Below, piece by piece: positions 1-9,917 of a stretch of DNA of 64,000 bases. The stretch covers positions 14,756,001 through 14,820,000 of the forward strand of contig CM060733.1 of the NCBI GenBank assembly GCA_030704615.1, given 5' to 3'. The position numbers were made by a program, and so were the translations under genes. The notes under the pieces were generated by a model that saw only the letters and a list, made by a program, of their open reading frames with translations, did not search any database and was not told the origin of the DNA. The stretch comes from Takakia lepidozioides (lineage: Eukaryota > Streptophyta > Takakiopsida > Takakiales > Takakiaceae). Every line of letters begins with the position of its first letter. The stretch's first letter is position 1.

Positions 1-283
1 ACAAAAAGGGACCCATGGGCATTGGGTTTTTATTTTGTATATTCTTAAGAAAATAAATGTTTTCTCTTCTCATATGCCTAACTCAAAAAACTTATAACAT
101 GAAGATGTCTAATGTGAAGAAGGTTTGAGAAACGTGCCTAAGCATCTGTTTGTTTTTTTAATAATTATTAGGCGCAAAAATGCCTAAACGGTTGTCTTGG
201 GACAGTATTAACCATTGAAATGTTGTTGAGAATGATTACACAATAATTGATAATAAAAACAATAATATATTTTTATCATTATT

Positions 284-1260
284 GAGCTCCATTGACTTCT
301 TTTTGGAGTATTTGTATGCTAACTGATAGGCAAAACCATAATTTCAGTTTTCTTCAGCCCTAACTTGTGATTATTGTACATTAATTGATTTGATTTTGGT
401 ATAAAATTTGATAGTGGAACGGGCCCCTTGGTCAATCACGACCTATTTGCTGAGAATTGTACTCCCCATTCTTTGTTCGTGTGAACCTTCCTCCACCTGT
501 TGATCAAATCTCGATGATCGACTTTGAAAATTTGCAGAAACAACCGTTCGATATCTTCAACATTGCAGAAAGTGCATGTGCCTGGAAACAGGTGCCCTCC
601 GATTTTCTCAAGTGTCAGTGCAACCTCGAGAGGCTTGGAGGTGTGTGAGGTACTGCCGCTAATTTCTGAGCTCTTGGCTTTTAAGCTTCTCAAGATTTTA
701 AGGTGTTTAGGTCCAAATTCTACCTCAGATTCCAAGGATATTAATTTTGAATTTGTGACTGATTTGTGACAATAAGATATTATTACCATTTTTGAGCTCC
801 GTTGACTTCTTTGGAGTATTTATATGTTAACTGATAGGCAAAACCATAATTTCAGTTTTTTTCAGCCCTAACTTGTGATTATTGTACATTAATTGATTTG
901 ATTTTGGTATAAAATTTGATAGTGGAACGGGCCCCTTGGTCAATCACGACCTATTTGCTGAGAATTGTACTCCCCATTCTTTGTTCGTGTGAACCTTCCT
1001 CCACCGGTTGATCATATCTCGATGATCAACTTTGAAAATTTGTAGAAACAACCATTCAATATCTTCAACATTGCAGAAAGTGCATGTGCCTGAAAACAGG
1101 TGCCCTCCGACTTTCTCAAACGCCAGTGCAACCTCAAGAGGCTTGAGGTACTGCAACTAATTTCAAAGCTCTTGACTTTTAAGCTTCTCAAGATTTTAAG
1201 GTGTTTAGGTCCAAATTCTACCTCAGATCCAAGGATATTAACTTTGAATTTGTGACGGAA
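284..1260. repeat. Direct tandem duplication, about 510-bp period
   Basis: Two copies of one segment follow each other. The first starts at the GAGCTCC of 284-290 and the second at the GAGCTCC of 794-800. Both continue with the same text (GTGGAACGGGCCCCTTGG, then CCCCATTCTTTGTTCGTGTG). A third, partial copy of the left part lies near 1590-1740, and a stretch near 215-245 resembles 1710-1740. The copies differ by scattered substitutions and a short deletion near 1145-1150, so the duplication is not very recent. Confidence 0.85.
436..789 (-). pseudogene. Unknown ORF fragment, copy A
   Basis: An open frame of about 117 codons on the minus strand, inside the left duplicated segment. Its last ~90 codons closely match the end of the frame at 944-1563, including the same stop. 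The matching part contains GPKHLKILRSL, a CTFCNVEDIE segment and the tail KEWGVQFSANRS. I do not recognise the family. With only the C-terminal part present in this copy, and a frame break in the other, I read both as remnants of one repeated coding sequence, probably transposon-derived. Confidence 0.4.
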
Positions 1261-1563
1261 TGCGGTGACCGCTTCCCTCGACCTAAGCCACTCAGCCTTA
1301 TCTCTTGGCTCTATGTTTCCCTTTCCATGGTCCACCATCTCAAAAAAATTACAAACAACGAAGTCCGTGAAAGCCCGCAATGAGTTCATCATCTCATGTT
1401 CCGTAAACAGTTCGGAATCAAATAACCGTTCGTCTGCGACATCCGCTCGAATCTCCAGTTTATTTGCTCGAACCTTCAGTTTATGTCTCTCCTGGGATTC
1501 AGTTGGTATCTTTCCTAGTCCAGTTGGATCTTCATGTCTCTCAATCCTTTGTGTATGTCTCAA
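944..1563 (-). pseudogene. Unknown ORF, copy B, broken by one frameshift
   Basis: A longer version of the same unknown frame. The N-terminal part (1563 to about 1150) is charged and helix-prone (ERHKLKVRANKLEIRADVADE) and runs into FGPKHLKILRSLKVKSFEIS. It then shifts to the frame 944-1156, which carries the CTFCNVEDIE segment and the shared C-terminus. A short deletion near 1148 relative to copy A accounts for the shift. No catalytic motif is visible and no function is claimed. The tandem copy suggests the whole unit was mobilised or locally duplicated. Confidence 0.4.
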
Positions 1564-1690
1564 TCCTTTGTGTATGTCCAGGACGTACTTGTATGCTAAT
1601 TGGTATGGAAAACCAAAATTTTAGTTTCCTTCAACCCCGACTTGTGATTATTGTACAATACAGTTTTGGTATAATATTTGATAGTGGAAC

Positions 1691-2544
1691 CCAAGATTAA
1701 TGAATTGACCATTGAAATGTTGTTTAGAATGATTACACAATTATACCATAATAGAACACAAAATATATGTTTACCATGCTATGTACAAGCATCGCTTTCT
1801 GTAGAAACGCTAAGAATGAATTACCCATTTGGTACTTTTATGTGCATGTCAATGAGGGAAGCACGAGCAGTCAATGCATGATGTGCATAACTCATCATCA
1901 GATCATGCTGACATGCATGGTAGTGAGACTGAGGATATTGAGAGTGAGCATTCTTTGAGTGGTGGAGATCATGGAGTGGATGATGATGACCACTATTCCT
2001 CCGGCGATGAACCATTGCTTTCTGCACTTCATATCCGTGCGAGGGATGTTAGGAATGATGGTGTTCATGTATGTCATATCCCTCAAACGGATACCACAGT
2101 TTTGGTTTTAGAGGTAGCTGAGGTGGATGTACATCAGTGACAAATAAGAGTCATGGTGTGATTGTCTCACAGGTTGATAGCCCTCCATCTCCAACATCGG
2201 CCATTATTCATACACATGCTCGACGATGTCGGGATCATAGTGAGTTCGGGGTTAAAACGGACATCACTCCATCACAGACAGAGTTGCATCAACTGGGTAT
2301 AGACAACCCAACATAATTCAGAGCTGTTGTTTTGGGTAACACTGTTGCGGATCGTATTGTTCGTTGGAGGATAAACATTTCAAAAAGGCGGAGAGCTCAT
2401 GGATCTTAAACTTATAGTTACATTATTTTCGTGTTCTATTGGGTTAGAAATTACCTTCACTAATTGGTCACGATGTTGTAATGTAAAATTTGACCTTTAC
2501 CAAGTGTTGATTATAGTTTGCAGATTGGATATTAGGGGGATTGC
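1691..2544. other. Spacer, no supported gene
   Basis: AT-rich. The only notable frame is 1874-2140 (plus, 88 codons), rich in His, Asp and Ser and without a recognisable domain. I see no exon structure. Confidence 0.4.
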
Positions 2545-3165
2545 TAAACCGAATCCGTGAGCAGAATCCGTGAGCAAAAAATTCCGCGATCAGAATCCTG
2601 CTCACGCTTTTGGATGTGCTCACCTATAACCACGGACATCTATTCGGCTTAGAGGACCTATTACTTCGGGTATTGTCTAGTATAACATGCATACCAATTC
2701 ATCGTTATGGATGAATGACGAATGAATGATGGATGAATGGGCGATGAATGTATGTTGGACGAATGGCACATGGATGAATGTAGTTTGTGATTGAATGCAG
2801 AATTAAAAAGTATTTTTGAGTAGTGGTTGCCAAATCCCCCGAGCTCCAGAGTGAACCTCTGTCAACTGCAGAGGGTTGTGGTTGTCCTTTCACCAGGTAT
2901 CATAAGTCGAGAGAGATGCTGACACCCAATTGCAAAGAATGTGAGAGGCCATTTGGTGCTTTAATATAAATCGTTTGAAAACAGCCGATTCATTCCGACG
3001 AAGAATATCCACTGCTACTGGAGCGGAAGTCCAAAACGAAGGAGAGGATTTTGTGCAGAGCTTTGTTGTCATGTCCTTCTTCCATGTGATCAAAAATCCA
3101 TGTTGGGTAAACGCCAGGTCTTTTGCTTGCAAAGCAGGGGTTGGGTTCATTTGCAAGTTTTTCAA

Positions 3166-3196
<31 letters not shown>

Positions 3197-4905
3197 TTTC
3201 TCCAAATGTGCCAGATTAAGGTGTCGTCAACGACACCTTAATGTACCTTAATCTGGCTGGTCTTCTGGTGTGTTATTTGGGGTGAATGGCATCTACAAAT
3301 TTCTCGGACCACATAATTTATGATTCGTTGTCATGTCATTCTTCCATGTGACCAGAAATCCATGTTGGGTAAACGCTAGGTCTTTTACTTGCAAAGCAGG
3401 GGTTGGGTTCATTTGCAAGTTTTCCAATTTTTATTTTTATTTCATTTTTTCCCAAATGTGCCACATTAAGGTGTCGTCAACGACACCTTAATCTGGCTGG
3501 TCTTCTGGTGTGTTATTTGGGGTGAATGGCATCTACAAATTGCTCGGACCACATAACTTATGATTCATTGTCATGTCCTTTTTCTATGTGACCAGAAATC
3601 CATGTTGGGTTAACGGTCGTTTGCTTGCAAATCAGGGGTTGGGTTCATTTGCAAGTATATATATATATTTTTTTTATTTTTTTATTTTTTTCCCGAATGT
3701 GCCAGATTAAGGTGTCGTTGATCTGGCTGGTCTTTGGGTATGCTATTTGGGGTGAATGACATCTACAAATTGCTCGGACCATATAATTTATGATTCGTTA
3801 TCATGTCCTTCTTCCATGTGACCAAAAATCCATGTTGGGTAAATGCCAGGTCTTTTGCTTGCAAAGCAGGGGTTGGGTTCATTTGCAAGTTTTCCAAATA
3901 TATATATATATATTCCCCGAATGTGTCAGATTAAGGTGTCGTCACTTTAATCTGGCTGGTCTTTTGGTGTGCTATTTGGGATGAATAGCATCTACAAATT
4001 ACTCGGCTTATGATTCGTTGTCATGTCCTTCTTCCAGATGACCAAAAATCCATGCCGGGTAAATGCCAGGTCTTTTGTTGCAAAGCAAGGGCTGGGTTCA
4101 TTTGCAAGTTTTTATAAAATAATAATAAAAATAATAATAAAATAATATTATTTTATTGTTTTATTTTTCCCCGAATGTGCTAGATTAAGGTGTCGTCAAT
4201 GACACCTTAATCTGGCTGGTCTTATGGTGTGCTATTTGGGGTGAATGACATCTACAAATTGTTTGGCTTATGATTCGTTGTCATATCTTTCATGACCATA
4301 AATCCATGCTGGTAAACGCCAGGTCTTTTGCTTGCAAAGCAGGGGTTGGGTTCATTTGCAAGTTTTCCAAAAAATAATATTTTTATTATTTTTTGTTTTT
4401 TCCCCTCTGAATGTGCCAGATGAAGGTGGCGTTGATGCCAGCTTAATCTGGCTGGTCTTATGGGCCGGAATATTTAAGCTTCCGCCAAATTAAAATACAC
4501 TTATTTAAACTCAACAACACATGGATCCCTGCACACATGTTATTGCAGCATCCATGGTTCATTCATCTGGGCAATTTTTCATCCGACACTCATCCAACAT
4601 TCATCCAATGTTCATCCATTCCCTTTTACGTTCATCATAGATACATTCATTCGACAATTTTTCATCGCACATTCGTGTTACATTGTCGTCATGGAGTCTG
4701 TCTGTCATCAGTCCGATGGAAAGAAGATTGCGCTGTTATAGTGGAGTTTGTGCCCACAGCAATAGGCCCACTTGTTCCCTCGCTTTTAGGGTCCGAAACA
4801 ATAATCTGCTCACGCTTGGGGGAATCTGCTTACGGATAAGAGAATCTGCTCACGGGTTCTGCTCACGCCTTTGCTGCCCTCGGGTATTAGTAATCTACTG
4901 AGCCG
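2545..4905. mobile_element. Non-autonomous inverted-repeat element carrying a satellite array
   Basis: The two ends mirror each other. The left end (2545-2795) has CCGTGAGCAGAATCCGTGAG, then GGCTTAGAGGACCTATTACTTCGG, then a run of GATGAATG-type repeats. The right end has the reverse complement of these in reverse order: ATTCATCC-type repeats at 4555-4680, GCTCACG repeats at 4806-4870, and CGGGTATTAG..CTGAGCC at 4873-4900. Between them lies the array of 3067-4470. No transposase is visible, so it would need another element's enzymes. Long subrepeat-rich termini recall foldback or Mutator-like elements, but I could not define a target-site duplication. The class is therefore open. Confidence 0.55.
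3067..4470. repeat. Tandem array of six ~220-260-bp units with a central palindrome
   Basis: Units begin at the TCATGTCCTT-like sequence near 3068, 3330, 3570, 3801, 4021 and 4281. Each unit has a conserved block (CCATGTTGGGTAAACGCCAGG, GCAAAGCAGGGGTTGGG), a variable A/T-rich stretch, then an inverted repeat and TCTGGCTGGTCTT. In units 1, 2 and 5 the palindrome is near perfect: 13-17-bp arms (ATTAAGGTGTCGT and its complement) around CA, at 3215-3242, 3465-3492 and 4182-4213. In units 3, 4 and 6 one arm is shortened or mutated. The spacer varies freely while the palindrome flanks are kept. Confidence 0.85.
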
Positions 4906-5860
4906 ACAACAAGGGGAAGTTGAGCCTGAAAAACTAGTATTCAGTTTATGGTACATTTGTATGGTGGATGAGCCACTGTTGTGTCTCCAATGCAGTTCAA
5001 TTCTGTGTATAGATGCTACATTGTAAAACCTATATTTTCCAGGAGCTGATACTCACTGTCCATGTCATGTTTTGCTGATCCAACAGAAAAGTAACATGAT
5101 TTATCTTGTTTTCTGGGAAAAGCTTGGCATCTACAAAGCACATATATTAGCTATGTGAGGTTGTCTCATGTCCTTGTGACCGTTATGAAATAAATTGACA
5201 GTTCGATTGGTCGGGTGGGACAGACACGAGGACTGGCAGTAAGGGCTCTCTAGGAGGTGGGATTACTGGCGATGTTGCACTTGGTGTGGTAAGTGATGAA
5301 ATAAGTGTATCATGTGGTGTTTTACCTTCTTGGCCTTAAGAGGCGGCCACTTTCGTCGATGACTATTCCTTTTCTTGTATCATTAATTTACCATTGGATT
5401 TGCTGCTTCTCTGGTGCTTTGGATGTCAGATTCCAGATCTCGAATCAGTTAGTTATTCGCATTGGCCGCAATAACTTATAGACCTATTAATGTTCAGAGG
5501 ATTTTAGACTCCTACTTGAATTTATGCTTTGGAGGACACATAATAGCCACTAGATTACACAAAAGAGCATATCCAGGGTGACAATTTGTCGATCCATGAC
5601 ACTCCAAACGCGCCTATGTAATGTGAACACGTCGACCTCATACTGTTTGACAATCCGTATAAGAGCCTGCCCTATGCCCACATGTCATTTTTTCCCTCTT
5701 AGTTGCTCTAGCTCGCTGATCTTTAGGACTGTCTGTTTTACGTTCATTCTTCCCTTTGTACTCCTGTCAATATTGAGAGCATCTCCACTTCATCTGGGTT
5801 TCTCTTTTGTCTCTCTGCTCCTCTGTTCCCATCCACTGTCTGCAAAGATCTTACATACAC
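4906..5860. other. Spacer, nothing recognised
   Basis: No long frame with coding character and no repeat structure that I can define. Short ORFs here lack domains. Confidence 0.4.
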
Positions 5861-5869
5861 ACCCAACCG

Positions 5870-6005
5870 TTTTATGTACTTCGAATGATCACTCGACAAC
5901 TGTTTCGTTCATCCATGTTTTCATTTATTCATCCATTTTCTTACTTGTCATCCGAAACTCGTCTACCATTATTCATCCGTTCTTCATTTCATCCATCTAA
6001 ACCAC
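5870..6005. repeat. Detached end of the GATGAATG-repeat family
   Basis: CGTTCATCCATG, TTATTCATCCATTTTC, TCATCCGAAACTCG and ATTCATCCGTTC repeat the subterminal motif and orientation of the right end of the element at 4555-4680. This looks like a second, truncated copy of that terminus. Confidence 0.4.
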
Positions 6006-6639
6006 GCGCGAACGCCCGTCGATGTGGTTCTATTTCTGTTATGGAGTCGTAGACAATGTTGTGCATTCGGGTTGTAGCTTTAGCAGATCCTTTAATTTTC
6101 TACAAATTTCTATGTCGACCAATAAAGACCTACGTTCTACATTCTAGTACCGAGAGTCCGAGTTCTATTTTCAATTTTCAAATCATTATAACCCTAAACG
6201 CGGGCAATCGCGCGAGGTTCTTTTTCATCTTCATCCTCAATTTTTCTAAACAAACTTCAGTAACTTATTGTTTCACTCTTTCTTAGTGTCCATCAATATA
6301 GTGCCAAATTAATCACCGGAATCTCTACTATAGGATACACGCGCGATCGCGCGAGGTTCGTGGAAATGTCGTTGTTCCAAACTGGTCAACAAGTTTTTCT
6401 CACTCTTCAGGGCTCAAGCTCTATCGTCGCAATAGCAAAATGTCTCAACGTGACCGGTTGCGGAAGTTGTCATGGATGACAACTAAACGGATCCACAATA
6501 TCTGTTGTTATAGTGTCTTGCGATCCGACACATTCTTCTGTGTCGTTGCCATATCCGCACATGGATGCGGACTCTTTGGGATAAGCAATCGGAACACATG
6601 TCGTTTGGGATGTGGTGCAAATTCAAAAAGATACTGGGA

Positions 6640-7480
6640 CTGACACCAACACCAACAATGAGGATCCTTAGTTCTCGGAGGTCGAATTGACATCTGCGGC
6701 TGATTCCCATCCAAAATTCAATGAACAAATTGAATCTGACATGTCAAGGCCGTCTCCGAATAACGATGTTGCTATGGGTAGAGACAGTTGGAGAAATAAA
6801 TTGTGTATTCTCTTTGTGCTTTGTACGATGGTAGAATTCAAGCATGTCATCCTGACGAGGTGATACTTTGTGAGAAAGTTGGAGAACATCATGTCGGGGT
6901 GCTCGTTACAAGGATTTTGAATGGCGGTTCGACCAATCTCATGTGCCTCGTGAACTGGCCATTGACGTAGACTCGGTTGATTGATAGTGGCAGGATATTG
7001 TCACATGAGCATCATAGGTTCATCAATAGCCGGGAACAAACAGATATTGGTCACAACGAGAAAGGTGTGAAAAAAGCAGCATACCGGCATTTCAACAGAC
7101 CAAAAAAAAATCCGAAAAAAGACGATTCCAAAAAGATAAATACTTGTCTCTCTCTGTAGACAGTTCAAGAAATCAGCAACAAATAATGTTACAATTTACA
7201 GTGTTGTCAATATTTCGACTGGAGAAAAACACTCGCTATCCGGACCGCTTATTGGGGATCCTCTTACAACAAACGAAGAGAGCTCGGTTTTGATGTTCCC
7301 ATTAGACTTCATTGAATCGACGGGGTTTCAACAAATGCCTACATAATCATTGAGGGCGTTGATGTGTGTGAGACAGTTTGGTGGACAATTCACGGAATTG
7401 GTCGTTCAACCTACATGGAATACAAAAAACTAAGCAGAGAGGGTGTGCAATGCATTCACTCATCAACGACTTGTTCAGAC
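6640..7480 (+). pseudogene. Decayed coding fragments, plus strand, unidentified
   Basis: Several short plus-strand frames succeed one another with stops and frame changes. They include one with VILCEKVGEHHVGVLVTRIL (about 6861-6920) and one with VWWTIHGIGRSTYMEYKKLS (about 7378-7437). The second has the composition of a real protein segment and sits in a frame closed at both ends by stops. Together they look like a mutated mobile-element gene. I cannot name the family, and the frame at 7347-7781 overlaps it on the other strand. Confidence 0.3.
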
Positions 7481-7838
7481 GACCCACCTCCACTTTGAAA
7501 CCAAACATCCTGGGGGTTCTCGCATCCTCATGCAGGAGCAAAACCAACATCGGGTTCTCCTCTTCCAATTCAAGCTCTATATCGAGAGCTTCTGCGTATT
7601 TTAAATCTGTTATTACTCCAAGACTTCTGTAATGAAAAGACAGTTTGTGATCAGGAGGTGTACCGACAGGCACGATGCCCCAATCTGTCACCTCTGGGTT
7701 AAGCTCAAAAATTGCGGTGTGCTCAATTTTGAAATTTGAGGACTTCCGGCATACGAATGCGTCACAAATATCTCCAATCAATCCCGAGACGCAATCTGGT
7801 GGTATAGGATGTCTTCTGTTACAACCAAACGCAAATTC
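7347..7838 (-). CDS. Hypothetical protein, about 144-160 aa
   Basis: Open on the minus strand from a stop at about 7838; the first ATG is at 7781 (144 codons). The protein has mixed charged and aliphatic segments, for example VTDWGIVPVGTPPDHKLSF and ALDIELELEEENPMLVLLL, with no signal peptide and no motif that I know. The composition looks coding, but no intron boundaries or start context confirm it. It shares orientation with the broken frame at 8139-8699, and the hairpin at 7895-7920 lies between them. The function is unknown, and it could be the remnant of an integrated or mobile sequence. Confidence 0.35.
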   Translation of the reverse strand, partial: EFAFGCNRRHPIPPDCVSGLIGDICDAFVCRKSSNFKIEHTAIFELNPEVTDWGIVPVGTPPDHKLSFHYRSLGVITDLKYAEALDIELELEEENPMLVLLLHEDARTPRMFGFKVEVGRLNKSLMSECIAHPLCLVFCIPCRLNDQFRELSTKLSHTHQRPQ

Positions 7839-7894
7839 ATTAGATAATCAAATAACAAGATCTCTCTTACTAGCATCCATCATTCCAGATATAA

Positions 7895-7920
7895 GAACCT
7901 CCACTGGACAATGGAGGTTC
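7895..7920. repeat. Hairpin repeat 1
   Basis: GAACCTCCACTGG followed by ACAATGGAGGTTC. The two halves pair over about 9-11 bp with one mismatch. It lies about 220 bp past the end of the frame 8139-8699 on the minus strand. Confidence 0.8.
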
Positions 7921-8138
7921 GCATGTACGAGGCTTTCTACATGCAATGGGAAATCCTCCATATTTTACAGATGTTGTAAAAAAAAACTTTAATGAAAATG
8001 AGGCTCATGAGCCATTGAGTACATCATCCTGAAACAGGACAAAATCTACAATAGAAATCTTTGAACCTAATTCGTCCAAAAAATACTCAGGGGCTTCTCG
8101 CATTATATTCAGACGATTCTAGATTATATACCCAAGAA

Positions 8139-8699
8139 CTACAAAATGCTCCTTTTGATCTCTCTTAGTGTATCAGGCGAATAGTCTGGATGGGTATATT
8201 TTGGGGATCCGCTGATACTATCAGGAGACGCAGGGGAGTATCCTGGAGATCCGGAGACGTCCAGGAGTTCCAAGACTCCCTGTCTCGTTGCAGTGTCCAG
8301 TGAGAAGTTAGGAGGGTAATATCCTGCAGATCATGTTGTGGATTCAGGAAATGCTGGCGAGTAATCCGGAGATGCGGGATATCCAAAAACGGTCTCTCTT
8401 ATCGCCGCCAATGTGTCCAGGGAATAGTCTGGAGGGGTGTATGTCGGATAATCTTGGGAGTAGGCAGGAGATCCATTGACATCATTGTTTACATGAACGC
8501 TTTCTCTTATTTCCGCCAGGGTATCATTGGAGATGTCTTGAGGTATATTGTTGGGAGATTTGGATGCATTTCGCGGGGATTCTACAGTCACATTTATGTC
8601 AATCCCAGACACTTTGTTCGGCTCGGTAGACCCCCAACTGGATTTTTCATCTGGTTCCGAAACACCATGTTTTTGATCTAGATGGTCCGCTTCCATCAC
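8139..8699 (-). pseudogene. Repetitive protein frame interrupted by one in-frame TGA
   Basis: From ATG 8699 the frame runs 122 codons to TGA (8331-8333), then continues in the same frame for 64 more codons to TAG at 8139. The sequence is built from a degenerate repeat seen four times: SNDTLAEIRESV, PPDYSLDTLAAIRETV, PPNFSLDTATRQGVLELL and HPDYSPDTLREIKRSI, each followed by a GSPxYS-like linker. The repeat continues after the TGA, so the stop is most simply a mutation, or less likely a read-through codon. I know no family with this repeat. The hairpins at 7895, 8834 and 9036 flank the gene. Confidence 0.45.
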
Positions 8700-8833
8700 G
8701 TCTACCGAACACCCAATTTAAGCTGACGGTCTTGTACTCATCGTCAGACACCGGTTCCCCACCCTCGCTCCTCTTTCTCATACTGACATAAAAACTAATC
8801 GGAGTGTGTAACTGGCTGACCCAAAGAAATATC

Positions 8834-8859
8834 GAACCTCCACTGGGTAGTGGAGGTTC
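8834..8859. repeat. Hairpin repeat 2
   Basis: Perfect 11-bp arms (GAACCTCCACT / AGTGGAGGTTC) around GGGT. It lies 135 bp upstream of the start at 8699. Confidence 0.85.
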
Positions 8860-9035
8860 CCAATTATTGTATTCCAGTCTCGTTGGAAAGTATGTGTCAC
8901 ACTTACAATGTTACACATATGATTCGATCACTCGTTCCCACATTGTCTCACACTGATTTTCATTTTTCCCGAAACTATCCGATTTCGTCCTAACTTTAAA
9001 AAATGTCTTTCAGCTTTCCCATACAGAATTCAGGC

Positions 9036-9061
9036 GAACCTCCACTGGGCAGTGGAGGTTT
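9036..9061. repeat. Hairpin repeat 3
   Basis: The same arms around GGGC, with one end base changed (GGTTT). It lies 177 bp from the second copy. Confidence 0.85.
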
Positions 9062-9917
9062 CAGATTTTGGTTCCTCATGTGCATGACATTGGCCTACGA
9101 ATAGTCTACTCTGGCCTGCACGAAGCCTACTATTAGCCTATGTCTAGTGTAGAATACAAGTAGACTAGGCTATCGTGGTTTTTCAGAATTGCCAAATTCG
9201 ACAAAATTGGATAAGAAATGTTGGAATTACATAGTAGCTACTTACCTACAGGTCATAATCACCACTAAGATTACTCACATAGTTACTTACCATTCAAGAT
9301 CGTCTTCCCACGTACTATTTTGCTGGTTGTTCTTCTTGTTACTTATGTCATGTTGTAGAGTGGTAGGCAGACTTCTTTATGTGATAGAGTGATCATAGTG
9401 ATCTGATTCACCTGCTACCAAGGGATTGACTACTAGCCGAGAAGCTGACGATATAAGAATTCCCTGTAAATGTTGCTTGCTGCAAACGTCGTTTTGCATT
9501 GAGAGTAATTGTAGCATTGAGTTGATCTTAGAATAAGGTCTGCCAAGATAAATCGATTGATTAGCTGTGACAACTAGTATGTTTAATACTATGGACTGTT
9601 GTCACTCATTTATTCCGGCCTTTATTCCGGCCTATGAATCCAAGGTGATTGCAAGAAACATTCCAAACTTTCGGAAGAAAAAGAGACCAACTTCAAAAAA
9701 AAAATATGGGTAGAGGAGAGTGACAATCCACACTTCCTCCAAAATTTATCTTGTTTATAGCTGCATCGTACATCACTCTCGTCTGGTTTTGATCCGGAAA
9801 ATAGCTGTAAGTTAGAGAAGAAGATCTAAGGTGAACGTAACGAAATTACACAAGCTGTGTGGTGTCGCCGCTGCAAAAGTATGAAGGGCTTCCACTTCGA
9901 CTTTGCTGAATGCTATC
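9062..9917. other. Spacer and 3' region of the pectinesterase
   Basis: No gene. A TTATTCCGGCCT direct repeat sits at 9611-9632. The part next to 9918 should contain the 3' untranslated region of the minus-strand pectinesterase. Confidence 0.4.

Noticed and set aside
3067-4470. CRISPR-like array
   Set aside because: Units are 220-260 bp and nearly alike along their length, with one palindrome each; there are no short repeats with unique spacers and the DNA is a plant nuclear sequence. It is a satellite.
7895-9061. Bacterial-type terminators
   Set aside because: Hairpins lack a following T-run and the setting is eukaryotic.
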